From NCBI GenBank assembly GCA_963703895.1, contig CAVPFX010000003.1:62001-126000 (forward strand): DNA of 64,000 nucleotides. Reading direction: 5' to 3'. Origin of the DNA: VRUE01 sp963703895. Its GTDB lineage: Bacteria > Actinomycetota > Thermoleophilia > Solirubrobacterales > 70-9. The notes below the pieces were generated by a model. It was given only the letters and a program-made list of their open reading frames with translations, was not told the origin of the DNA and searched no databases. The position numbers and the translations under genes are program-made. This document shows positions 50,128 to 59,900 of the stretch, in pieces. How positions within the stretch are numbered: position 1 is the stretch's first letter; the number at the start of each line of letters is the position of its first letter.

Positions 50128-50318
50128 CGGAATGGAAGAAAGTTGTCGACGGCTTGCCCCGCCCAGAACAGAGCGAGGATTACGAGTGCCCCCAGCAGGC
50201 CGGGGTCGATCGACCCTGACTTGAGCTGATCCTGCACCGCGAGCCCGAGAAGAACCGCGGTAATGATTATCGCGATCCACGGGCGCGGCTTCGGTTTGGC
50301 TTGTTTGTCGCTGGTCAA
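50124..50318 (-). CDS. Small membrane protein, holin-like
   Basis: 64 residues. Two hydrophobic segments (WIAIIITAVLLGLAVQD and LLGALVILALFWAGQAV) with a basic N-terminus, as in class II holins. First of a three-gene overlapping chain. Confidence 0.55.
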   Translation of the reverse strand: MTSDKQAKPKPRPWIAIIITAVLLGLAVQDQLKSGSIDPGLLGALVILALFWAGQAVDNFLPFR

Positions 50319-50370
50319 TCAACAGATCCTCGGTTGGGTTGGTCAAGCAGTTCGATTGCATCTCGGTCGC

Positions 50371-51165
50371 TCATGCCGCCCGGAACCTCGCGATAACCGT
50401 GATGAAGGCGATGGCAGAGGACACGAACTGCACTTTGCCGTCGGGGTAGATGTCCAAGCGGAAGCCCTGCGAATTGCTCGCCTGGGGGAAGCAGGTAAGC
50501 GCTTCGGGTCGGAAGCCTTCCGGCAGGATGAAAATGTCGCGACCGACGCCTTCGCCGCCCGGCGACTGAACGAACCCCTCGATCACCACGTCCCCAAGCT
50601 CGTCCTTGCGGAAGCGCAGCGGGACAGGGTTGAAGCCCGGTTCGGAGAAGTTCGACCAGCCTTTTGGAAATGCAGGCTCGCCGGGGTCGCCGACGACATG
50701 CCAGTCTTCGGCTTCGGGCAAAGCGGCGCCTTCACCAGGCGCACCGTCATTGCCGGCGGGCCCCTGCGGTCCCTGAATCCCCTGATCGCCTTTGGGTCCT
50801 TGTTTGCCTTCGGCGCCCTGCGCCCCGGTGGTGCCCTGCGGTCCCTGGTCACCTTTCGGCCCCTGCGATCCGATTTCGCCTTTGCCGTCCGGTCCCTGCG
50901 GGCCTTCAGGCCCGGTCGGTCCCTGCGGGCCTTCAGCACCTTTTGGACCCTGTATGCCCTGGTCGCCCTGGTCGCCCTTTGGACCCTGTTTCCCTTCCGG
51001 CCCCTGCGGCCCGTTCGGACCCTGCGGGCCTTCACCAGAGGCCCCGACCTCCCCAGGTGGCCCTTGGGGCCCGACCAGCGGCGTCTCGACGACAATGGCC
51101 TCGTCGTCGGCCTCGAGTACCTGGCGCCGGACCTCGGCGGTGACGATCGCGGCTTCCTCGCTCAT
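50371..51165 (-). CDS. Collagen-like phage tail fibre protein
   Basis: 264 residues from the ATG at 51165, overlapping the upstream stop. Residues ~35-150 are uninterrupted G-X-Y triplets (GPQGPEGKQGPKGDQGDQG and similar), forming a collagen triple helix; the C-terminal ~110 residues (WHVVGDPGEPAFPKGWSNFS, VIARFRAA) form a trimerising or receptor-binding head. Typical of siphovirus fibres. Confidence 0.8.
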   Translation of the reverse strand: MSEEAAIVTAEVRRQVLEADDEAIVVETPLVGPQGPPGEVGASGEGPQGPNGPQGPEGKQGPKGDQGDQGIQGPKGAEGPQGPTGPEGPQGPDGKGEIGSQGPKGDQGPQGTTGAQGAEGKQGPKGDQGIQGPQGPAGNDGAPGEGAALPEAEDWHVVGDPGEPAFPKGWSNFSEPGFNPVPLRFRKDELGDVVIEGFVQSPGGEGVGRDIFILPEGFRPEALTCFPQASNSQGFRLDIYPDGKVQFVSSAIAFITVIARFRAA

Positions 51166-51512
51166 CGCGTCACCCGCGCTGGGATCGTCGCCGGGCCAGC
51201 CATGAACCGTTCCACCTTGCCGCCGGGCGCGGTGATGTAGAGGTCCCACACGGCCGGGCCGTCAGCGAGGCCGTTCGTGGCCGTGTGGCTGGCCGCGAGT
51301 TCGATCGTGCCGTCGGAGCCAAGGGTGACGGTGAAGTCGAGCAGCGCAGTCGTCGCGCTCGCCTTGCGGCGCAGTTGGGCTTTGCCCGTGTAACCGCTCC
51401 AGTCCTTCGGGTCTTTGTCGACGCCCTCGGGGTGGTAGACCCACGACTTCGAGAAGTCGGCGCCGGGTGGGACCGTGATCGGGTAGCGATCGGCTTGGAA
51501 GTGCTTGGGCAT
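51162..51512 (-). CDS. Small prophage structural protein
   Basis: 116 residues, beta-rich (PGADFSKSWVYHPEGVDK, GYTGKAQLRRKAS, LDFTVTLGSDGTIELAAS). The layout, before a collagen-like fibre, suits a baseplate-upper-protein or fibre-attachment domain seen in many phages. Overlaps the fibre gene. Confidence 0.6.
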   Translation of the reverse strand: MPKHFQADRYPITVPPGADFSKSWVYHPEGVDKDPKDWSGYTGKAQLRRKASATTALLDFTVTLGSDGTIELAASHTATNGLADGPAVWDLYITAPGGKVERFMAGPATIPARVTR

Positions 51513-51649
51513 GGTTCGTCCTTCAGATGTTCAGAGGGATGGGGCTGGCCTGGGTTGTTCAAAAGCCGTTGAGAGGCTGTCTCGTTAGTCGGTGAGTGGC
51601 TACAGTGAGCGCACCTAACCGGCAGCCGTTCTATGTAAGGAGAAGGCAC

Positions 51650-51949
51650 ATGAGTAAGGCTCGGCAATGGAGCGGGTGCCTTGTTCTGGCGATCCTGTTC
51701 GCGACGATCGGCGGCGGTTGTGGCAACGGCGGCGCACGCGAGACCGCAAAGCAAGAGTCGTATCGCCACTTCATCAAGCAGGTCCACCGTGGCGACGTGT
51801 CAGATGTCGTTATCGACACCGGAGATCAGCGGCTCTATATCCACGACACGAACGGCAACGAATCGTTTACTGGTTACCCAGCAAATGCGGAAGGCGCACT
51901 CTTTGTTGAGCTGCGACACGCTGGCGTCGAGGTATCGACGCAAGACTGA
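51650..51949 (+). CDS. Plus-strand lipoprotein resembling the FtsH extracytoplasmic domain
   Basis: 99 residues from the ATG at 51650, preceded by AAGGAG at 7 bases; an in-frame start at 51596 lacks this. A signal segment (CLVLAILFATIGGG) ends at C24, with a somewhat atypical lipobox. The mature part YRHFIKQVHRGDVSDVVID, RLYIHDTNGNESFTGYPAN and VELRHAGVEVS follows the order of strands and helices of the FtsH_ext domain. No ATPase domain follows. It is the only plus-strand gene in this part of the prophage, inserted between tail genes, hence probable lysogenic cargo with its own promoter. Confidence 0.7.
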   Translation: MSKARQWSGCLVLAILFATIGGGCGNGGARETAKQESYRHFIKQVHRGDVSDVVIDTGDQRLYIHDTNGNESFTGYPANAEGALFVELRHAGVEVSTQD

Positions 51950-51968
51950 GGTTGCGGGTCTGCGGGCT

Positions 51969-53675
51969 TTAGTTGAAGCCTTCGGCCAGCTCTTCCACGT
52001 CGAGCCGCTCGAGCATGGCTTCGCGTGTGTCGGGCGGCGCGTCGAGGAAGAGTGAGGCTGAGCGGGATGAGCGCGTTCGACCTGCGTTGACGATGTAGCG
52101 GTAGCCGGGTGTGCCGGAGTCGCGTGGGTCCAGCAGGTCGCCCGATTTAACGTAGTAGTAGGGCCACATCATCCCGTGTTCGTCTTCGACGTATCCGGTG
52201 ATCGTCGCCTCGCCAGAGTTGTCGAGGAGCTTGACCTGTTCCAGGTAGCGCTCAGCGGTTTCGATCGCGCCGTCCAGCGTGCCCTTGCTTTTCGTCGCGA
52301 TCTTCCTCCACTTCCGAAGGCCGGGGATCTGGTTGGCCGGGTTCAGCGGGTCGAGGTCGATCAGCCTGGAGTCGGTGACGGAGAAGCCTGAGCCTGTAGG
52401 CCCGACGATCCGAGTCGAGCCGTCGAAGTCCTGCCACTGAACGACCACGGCGTTAATGCTGGCGTCGAACGAGCCGCCGGTCTCTTTCAGTTGAGCCTCG
52501 CGGCTGCGGACGCGCCAGCGCTTGCGGCCTTCGCGCTCGCCGCGGGGGTTGAGGTGGAAGGTCGGACCCCGTTGCCCCGGCCACACCGCCCACTCGTTCA
52601 GCTCGAAGCGGTTGGAGCTTTCGACCATCTGCATAACGGTCGTCAGATCCTTGAAAGGGAGGTGTGGGATCGGGAACGTGGTCGGCCGGATCGAGCCGTT
52701 CGCCCCGGTGCTGAAGTCGATCAGGGGCGCCCACTTCGCCAAGGCATAGGCGATGGCGTCAGAGGCTAGGACGCCGATGTTGGGCCAGGTGCCGTAGATC
52801 GGGCATCCGTGGCGGCCGATCACCTTGGGCAGCAGCCAGGCGTGGACGTTGTTCATCCCTCCCCCGAAGCCCCCGGTGTAGGAGCTGATGAGGAAGGCGT
52901 ACTTGTAGCCCGCGCCCGAAGCTTCGAGCACCGTTGGGTTCGCTTGGCTCGTATCCGCCAGGTTTGCGCTGTCGAGGTATGTCGAAATGACGTCATCGAC
53001 GCTCACCCTCTGAATATCTGCCCAGGTGGCGTCGCCTTCTGGGCCCGCGAGCACCTTGAAGAGGGACATCACCTGGCCGATGTCGACGCCCCCGCCGTAG
53101 TAGCACTGCTCGCCCGTCTCGTTCCGGCCGGCGGCGGCCGTCACGTTGGTGAAGTCGAACATCACCCCGGAGGGCATGGCCCCTTTATCGGCGAACCCCC
53201 GCGAGGCCGAGGCGACGATCGGATAGCCCGCTTTGTTCGAGTCGGCACGGCGCTGGGTCGAGGAGTCAACCCAAGCTGACTGATCCCCGTCTATGAAGAT
53301 CTCTTGGGCGGATTCGTCGTCGCTGAGGTGAGCCTGGTAGCCGAGCGCGGCCGGGTCCATGACGAGGCGGTCGCCAGAGGACTTCGGCGCGTCCTGCAGA
53401 CGGAATTCGCGCAGCGCACGGTCGCGGCCGACGCCGTACTGCCTGATCCGCGTCCCGCGCTGCATATCGGCGTAGTCGACGTGCGGCTTGCGAGGCAGCG
53501 AGCAGCTCCATTCCTTGTCGCCGCCTGGAACTGAGTCGGAGTCCTGAAGGTCTTCAAAGCAGTTCTCGGCGCCGGGCTCGTCTTCGCCCCAGCGATAGGT
53601 CTTGCCGCTGGGGGTCGTCGCCAGGTGCATGAGGCGCATGGGCGGCCGCTCTCGGACCAGCATCGTCGTCGCCAT
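51969..53675 (-). CDS. Minor tail protein
   Basis: 568 residues; N-terminal region MRLMHLATTPSGKTYRWGED and a middle with RWRVRSREAQLKETGGS and YYYVKSGDLLDPRDSGTPGY. No family name can be given securely, but size, position after the LamG protein and before the fibre genes, and the beta-rich sequence fit a distal or central tail-tip protein of siphoviruses. Starts 2 bases after the upstream gene. Confidence 0.65.
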   Translation of the reverse strand: MATTMLVRERPPMRLMHLATTPSGKTYRWGEDEPGAENCFEDLQDSDSVPGGDKEWSCSLPRKPHVDYADMQRGTRIRQYGVGRDRALREFRLQDAPKSSGDRLVMDPAALGYQAHLSDDESAQEIFIDGDQSAWVDSSTQRRADSNKAGYPIVASASRGFADKGAMPSGVMFDFTNVTAAAGRNETGEQCYYGGGVDIGQVMSLFKVLAGPEGDATWADIQRVSVDDVISTYLDSANLADTSQANPTVLEASGAGYKYAFLISSYTGGFGGGMNNVHAWLLPKVIGRHGCPIYGTWPNIGVLASDAIAYALAKWAPLIDFSTGANGSIRPTTFPIPHLPFKDLTTVMQMVESSNRFELNEWAVWPGQRGPTFHLNPRGEREGRKRWRVRSREAQLKETGGSFDASINAVVVQWQDFDGSTRIVGPTGSGFSVTDSRLIDLDPLNPANQIPGLRKWRKIATKSKGTLDGAIETAERYLEQVKLLDNSGEATITGYVEDEHGMMWPYYYVKSGDLLDPRDSGTPGYRYIVNAGRTRSSRSASLFLDAPPDTREAMLERLDVEELAEGFN

Positions 53676-53677
53676 GC

Positions 53678-56600
53678 CTATTCCCCCGGAGCGCCCGCCC
53701 AGCAGGGCCAGTAGCCGAGCTGGAAGCCGATATTGCTATTCGCCGCTCGGTCAGGAATGTCGGCGAAGTCTCCGGTGCTGGGTCGTACAGCGACCTCAAT
53801 CAGCCTTTTCTCTGGTCCCGAGACGGGGATACGGGGAAGATCAGCACCGGGGTAGGCGACCGGGCCGAAGGCAAGGCCTGCGGAATCCGCCCGGAAGATC
53901 CCCTCGTCGGTCAGCCGCGCCGTGCGGTTCGCGAAGATCACAGGGTCAATGTCGGGCACCCAGACGGCGAAGTTGTCATAGGTGCGGGTGATTTTGCTGC
54001 CGGTGCTGTTCAGATCACCAATCCAGCAGTTGCTCATCCCCGAAGGGAACCCAACACCTGACCACAAGCCTCGGGCGACCTCAATGCCGTTGACGTAGGC
54101 GATCGTGAACCCGAGGCTGCTGTATAGGAAAGTGAGGGCGTAGGGCTGGCCCGGCACTACCGTGAACGGGATTTTCGCGCCGCTGATGCCCAGGAAGTCC
54201 AGGCTGGTGAATCGTTTACCACCTGTGAGGCGGCTTTCGAGGACGATGCCCGAGGAGGCGGTGTTATAGAAGAGGCCAGAGATCAGTGTCGTTTCCGAGA
54301 GGGCAGGAATTTCAGTCCAGGTGACCGTGACCTGCATCGCGAGGACGTTGTACGGCCCACCGGAGAGCGGTGATTTCGCCATTCGATATTCGGAGTCGCC
54401 TTCCGCCGCACGAGTAATGACACCTGACCCAACTTCAAAGTCGCCTTTGGCCGACCCGCTGGTGACCCAGCTCCCCGACCCATCGGGGAGCGCTTTGCCG
54501 TTCAGCGCACCTTTCGCCTGGTTGAACTCATCGCGCGCTTTGACGCCAGAGAGGCCGATGTTGGGCGTCAGCGATCCGGTGATGATGCCGTTGGCCTTAC
54601 TACCGTCGAAGAAGAAGAGGGTGTCGATGGTGACGTTCTCACCGCCACCAGCGCCGCGGCCTTGGATCACACCGCCCCAGCGGTGCGGGTCGATCGGGCC
54701 TCGTCGCAGGTTGATCTGTCCCAGCGGCACCAGATAGATGTTGTTGGTGCCGGGGATCTTCACCGCGACGTTCTCTGCCGGCGCAACGAGGTCGCCTACG
54801 TCATAGAGGAGACGAAGCCACGGCGGTTCGTTGTTGGTCGTCTGGACACGAGCCCAGACGTCATAGAGGCCAACGTGGTTGAGGAAATTGCCGCCGGTTT
54901 CGGGCTTCAAGGCAAGCGTCGACTGCGCCTTTGGAGCTGCGGTGCCAACGGTCGCTGTCGTAACGCCCGTCGCGCCTGCTTTGACCTTGACCCCTGATGC
55001 CATTGCAAAGCCGCCGCCGGCACCTTCGGCGGTCCAGTTGTCCATTCGCTCGGTGAGCGCCTGGAGATTGGCGTTAGTCCATGCCGAAGCGTGGGCCGTG
55101 CTCGACGTATCGACGCCGGTTGCAACCGCGTTGAGAACAAGGCAGTGGTCGACGGTGGTTGAAACGCTGACGAATTCGACGCTGGTGTCCGAGGTTTCCT
55201 CGGTCCCCTGGTTGGAGACATTCCACGGGTTGCCGGTTTTGATGCAGCCGCTTACTGCGACGATCCGCGCAATCACATGGTCGCCCGGATCGGCGACGAT
55301 CGGCGCCGTCTCGCCCGTGACGGCGCGCTTCCAGAGGACCGTGAGACGAGTGGGCGTGCCGGTGGTGATGCTCGGCGCGTGGATTAGCGACCAGCCTGCA
55401 GGCGCCGTAACCGCCTGGTTTTCGGTCTCGACGTACATGACGAGAATGTCGTCTTTCTGCACGCCGGTCGGCAGGGGAGGCGTCACCGCCCCGGTGCCTG
55501 CCGCTGAGGCGCCGACGCCGCGCACCTTGGGACGGGGGTTGAGCCCGAGAATGTTGGTCCAGCTCGTCCCGAGGCTGCCGTGGGTGACTACGTTGTTGGC
55601 GGTGCTGCCGGCGGGGCTTGCTTCGCTGAGCGTGGCGATGGCGGCCATGTCGAGAGGAACCAAGTCCTCGGCCTCAAGCGTCCAAGCCGCGCTCTCTTCC
55701 AAGGCTTCGAGGACGCGAAGGTGGTAGCCAAGTCCGAGCTGGCTGGTGCCCGATTCGTCGGTGACCGTGAGGTCGAGCCGACCGGGGAGATTGCCGATGA
55801 TGTTGAATCGTTCGGCAGCACTCCCGACCCCTTTGACGGCTTTTTCGTCAATCCGGTCGCCGTAGAAGTCGGGGAGCACTTCAAGGACGAGCTCGGCGTC
55901 CTCGTCGATCCCCGACGAGGCCTGGGTTGTGCCATCGCCCAGCTTCAGCGTCGCCTTGACGATGTCCGCGAAAAGGTGTGAGCCAGCTTCGCCATAGCTT
56001 CCCCCCACCAGTTCGCGCTTGAGCGTGCCGCCCTCTTCATTGATCCGAGCGACCTCTGCCTCAAGTGTGATCCGAGCTTCGTAGAGATCCCCCTCGAGGC
56101 CAAGCGAGAGCGGGATCGTCACAGTCCGATTCGGAATATCGGAGTCGAATGGGATCGCCCCGATCGCCCGCTTGACGAGGAATGCGTTGATCTCCTGCTG
56201 CCCCCAGTCGACGCCCTCTTGGCCGACCTGGATCACTCCAGCGTGGAGGTTGTGTTCGACGCGCCCGGGCGCGGCCACCTCTTTCGGGTTGAGGAAGACC
56301 CGCTCGGAGCGTGCTGCCACGTAGAGGCTGGCCCTGTTCAGATCAGCAATGTCTTCCGCACTCAGGGCGCCCAGGAACACCGCGAAGGGAAGGACAAGGC
56401 CGTCCAGCGGGTCGCCCGCCAAACCCCTAGCGCCGATCTTGAGATTGCCCGGAACGGCCGGGTAAGCCTCGGTGACCGCTTTGACGCCCTTGCTTTCACC
56501 GTTGATGAACAACTCGACGGTATCGCCAGGCTCGTCGACTACCAGCGCCCAGAAGTTGACCCCGGCGGGCCACGCGCCGATCCAGGTGACCCCGGCGGGT

Positions 56601-56992
56601 CCTCCGCTGGCATCCATTTCAAAGGTGACGTTCGAGGTGGCGTCAACCCGAAGGAAGGGGTGGACAGCGCCCGTCGCAGCGCCGCCGAAGAGCGTGTCGC
56701 CCGCCGCAGCTCCATCCGCCCGCGCCAGCCCCACGAACGTCCGGGCTTTGCCGTTGACGAACGGGTTGTAGCCGGCGTCGATGTAGTCGTCGGTGCCGTC
56801 GAGTTCAACGGCGAGGCCGCCGTCGACCAGTCCGACCCCGGCGAGCACTGCACCGTTTTTGAGCGAAGCGACTCCGCGCTGAGCTGGCGAGCGGTCGACG
56901 ACCTCGGCAACTCCTCGCGGCGGTGCGTACAGGAGGTCGCACGCCGTCGAGAGACCTTTGACAACTTCAACGAAGCGCTCTACGCCCTTCAT
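53678..56992 (-). CDS. Large tail protein with LamG-like domains
   Basis: 1104 residues. Residues ~55-215 resemble a concanavalin A-like/LamG glucanase fold (GLAVELDGTDDYIDAGYNPF, LFINGESKGVKAV). A middle domain at ~495-720 (DDILVMYVETENQAVTAPAG, VLWKRAVTGETAPIVADPGD) recurs in phage and actinobacterial surface proteins. The C-terminal region again looks LamG-like (YALTFLYSSLGFTIAYVNGI). Probably a tail-tip or receptor-binding protein. Overlaps the tape-measure stop. Confidence 0.75.
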   Translation of the reverse strand: MKGVERFVEVVKGLSTACDLLYAPPRGVAEVVDRSPAQRGVASLKNGAVLAGVGLVDGGLAVELDGTDDYIDAGYNPFVNGKARTFVGLARADGAAAGDTLFGGAATGAVHPFLRVDATSNVTFEMDASGGPAGVTWIGAWPAGVNFWALVVDEPGDTVELFINGESKGVKAVTEAYPAVPGNLKIGARGLAGDPLDGLVLPFAVFLGALSAEDIADLNRASLYVAARSERVFLNPKEVAAPGRVEHNLHAGVIQVGQEGVDWGQQEINAFLVKRAIGAIPFDSDIPNRTVTIPLSLGLEGDLYEARITLEAEVARINEEGGTLKRELVGGSYGEAGSHLFADIVKATLKLGDGTTQASSGIDEDAELVLEVLPDFYGDRIDEKAVKGVGSAAERFNIIGNLPGRLDLTVTDESGTSQLGLGYHLRVLEALEESAAWTLEAEDLVPLDMAAIATLSEASPAGSTANNVVTHGSLGTSWTNILGLNPRPKVRGVGASAAGTGAVTPPLPTGVQKDDILVMYVETENQAVTAPAGWSLIHAPSITTGTPTRLTVLWKRAVTGETAPIVADPGDHVIARIVAVSGCIKTGNPWNVSNQGTEETSDTSVEFVSVSTTVDHCLVLNAVATGVDTSSTAHASAWTNANLQALTERMDNWTAEGAGGGFAMASGVKVKAGATGVTTATVGTAAPKAQSTLALKPETGGNFLNHVGLYDVWARVQTTNNEPPWLRLLYDVGDLVAPAENVAVKIPGTNNIYLVPLGQINLRRGPIDPHRWGGVIQGRGAGGGENVTIDTLFFFDGSKANGIITGSLTPNIGLSGVKARDEFNQAKGALNGKALPDGSGSWVTSGSAKGDFEVGSGVITRAAEGDSEYRMAKSPLSGGPYNVLAMQVTVTWTEIPALSETTLISGLFYNTASSGIVLESRLTGGKRFTSLDFLGISGAKIPFTVVPGQPYALTFLYSSLGFTIAYVNGIEVARGLWSGVGFPSGMSNCWIGDLNSTGSKITRTYDNFAVWVPDIDPVIFANRTARLTDEGIFRADSAGLAFGPVAYPGADLPRIPVSGPEKRLIEVAVRPSTGDFADIPDRAANSNIGFQLGYWPCWAGAPGE

Positions 56993-59900
56993 GACGCGAA
57001 GACCCCCGGCCTAGCCAACTTGCGGCCAGCCCCCCGGACCTCGCGACGACCTTCCTTCTTGTTGACCTTCGTTACGGCGAGGTCGAAGTCCTCACCCTCG
57101 AAGCGCATCTTCGGCGGGGCGTCTGGGTAGACGTGCAGCTCTTCGATGGCAGGAGGGCCGATACGGCTGCTGCCGGACTCGGCGATGCTCTGCAGCGCCT
57201 TGACCTTGCTTTCGGGAAGGATGCCCTCGCCCGACTGGACGATCATTGTCCGCTCGGCGCCGGGCGGGCCAGGGACGATCGCGCCCTGGTGTGCCTTGCC
57301 GGCGTAGGGGGGCATGGTGCCGAAGACACGTTCCTCGATCTGCCGCAGGCGATCTTCACCCCGCTCTTTCGCCAGGAGTTCCTCCAGCAGCCGCGTGTAT
57401 TCGGAGTTGTCGGCGTTGTCGGCGCCACTTCCGCCCCCACCGATGCTCGTCGCCGCTTCGCTGACCTTCAGCCCCAGGCCCTCGAGTGAGCCCTGCACGT
57501 CCCAGAGCACGCCGCCGAAGAAGCCGGGGACCCGCTTGCCGGGGATCGACCCGAGCATTTCGTGCTGGTCAGGCCAGTGGACCCCCTGCACGTTGACCAG
57601 GGCGTCCTCGAAGGCACCAGAGCCAGCGAGCGGTGGGGCAGGCCGGTCAACTCGGGCGCCGCCGGGGTAGAACTGCTCCCGCGCTTCGCCCAGCACTTTG
57701 CGCAGTTCCCTCTCTTTGAAGCGCAGCATCGGCAGCTTGGCGAGCTGTTCGTGCATGTGCTTCAGCGCTTTGGGGTGGTCGTGCCACCATTTCTCGGTGT
57801 GGGTGCTCGGCAGGCTGCTGATGTGCTCGATCTGGTTGGCGAGGCTGAGAATGTCGCTTTCCCAGCCTCCCTCGAGGCCGCCGATGCCTTTGCCCGCCTG
57901 CCAGTTGCCGGCGGCGGCACGCTCGGCTTCGAGGATCGTGTTGCGCCAGTCGCCGCCTAGCCCGAGAAGTTCCCCGAAGGCCTGTTTCTCCGGCCCTTCG
58001 ATGTATCGGGTCAGGTCGGCGACGTGCTGCGTTTCGACCGCTTCCCGCTGCGCATCGGTTGCGCTCGCCGGGAGTTCCGGCGCCAGCGGCTCTGTGTCGA
58101 CGAGCTGTTCGGCGAAGAGGTTCTTGATGTCGAAAGCGCGCTCTCTGCCCGCAATCAAATTCTCGAAGCCGGTGAGCTTGGCGAGTTTGCGGCCCAGCTT
58201 CTTGGTGAACTTCTTCTGCGCCGCAGCCCGCCGCAGATCGGCGCGGGCTCGTTCAAGCTCGCGGATTCGACCTTCAAGGGCGGTGACGTTGTGCTGGATT
58301 GCCTGCTGCGTCTGAGGCTTGCCCTCCGCCGCCCGCGCTGCAGCCCGGTAGCGCCTGGCTTCGGCGCGACGCTGGCGCAGCTCCTTTTCGACACCGCTCA
58401 GTGATTTGGGCGTAGAGCCGAAGCTGAGGGTGCCGGTCTTGGCGCCGTGGTATTCAGCCGGAACCTTTTCGTCTGCCACGCCGCCAGCGCCGCCGCTGCC
58501 GTCGAGGATCTTGAGGGCTTTCTTGGCACCGTCGATCCGCTCGTCGAGCGCAGGCACGCCGGGCTTCTCCCATTCATTCATGAAGTAGGTCGTCGTGCCC
58601 TCGACGTCGCCCATCGCGTTCATCGCGCCGCGCATACTGTTCGGGAGGTGGTGCAGCATGAACTGCGTCTGCGCCAGCTCGTCGGTCCAGGGAGCACCCT
58701 GCGACGCGGCGTATGCTTTGAGGTCTTCGAGTGAGATCGGGGAAGTGGTGAAGCCCCAGAGGCCTCCGCCGCCAGTCCCCACGGCAGAGGGGTCCCAGCG
58801 GGACTCCCGCCAGGCGTTCCCGAGAATCCCAGCCGAGGAAACGAGGTCGAGGCTGTTGCGCATCAGGATCGAGCCGACCTCGCCGACGACGCCGCCGCCT
58901 GCCAGCGCCTCGATCAGGCCGCCGAGCTGCATCGCGAAGTGAAGGTGGTCCATGTGCCCCGAGACCGGGGCGCCGGTGTCCCAGTCGTGGTTCCGCCAAA
59001 TGATCTGCCGGTGGGGCAGTTTGTCGAGCTGAGGCGCCAGCCAATCGAGGGAAGCCATCTCGCTCGCCCCGTGGCCGAAAGGAGCTGCGTCGTCGTTGAC
59101 GTCGATCGCGTGGCCGCTGTAGTGGTCGGAGCCGGAGACGTGGACCGGATGGACACCACCAAAGGCAGGGTGCTCGCTGATCTCATAGCCGAGTCGTTGC
59201 AGCGAGTGGCCGACTCCAACTATGTCGCCGCCGGTAACGGTCTTGAGGTGCTTCCGCAGGTAGTCCTTGCCGCCCTCGTAGACCTGATGCATCGCCTGTT
59301 GCCCAAGGGCCCGCAGGGGGTCGGGGCCGGTAATGCGCGGTTCGGGGCCGCCGACGCTGCCGCCGGTCTGGAACCGCGGGACAGCCGAGTTCATCGCCTC
59401 CAGGCGACCGCGGCCGATGCTCTGCACTTCGCCGGGGTCGAAGACGCGCTCGCCCGCCTCGAGGGCAACGGGCACGATGCCGCCGCTGCGGAAGCCGTAG
59501 GCCTTGGTTGCTTCGCGGTTGAGGACGAAGCTGCCAGCCTTGGCGGCGAAGCCTGGACGATCGCCGTCGCCAGATCCGGGGACGATGCCGCCCGTCTGCC
59601 GGCGGGCTTCACCGCCGCCCGCGGCGTCCACGGTCTTGATCGTGAATTCCTGCGCCTCGACGCCGAAGGATTTGAGAGCTGCGTTGACGTTGTCGCGAAA
59701 GACGCCGAGGGCCGAGCCGGTGGTGTTGACGAGACGGCTGACATTGCCGATCACGCCATCAGCCAGCCCTTTGCTCTGCTGCTTGCCCCCTTGCTGGATC
59801 GAACCGAATTCCGAGAGCACGCGCGAGCGCATACGGCGGAACTCGCCTACGGTGATGTCACCGCTGCGCTTCGCCTGTTTGATCTGTTCGAGCCAAGTCT

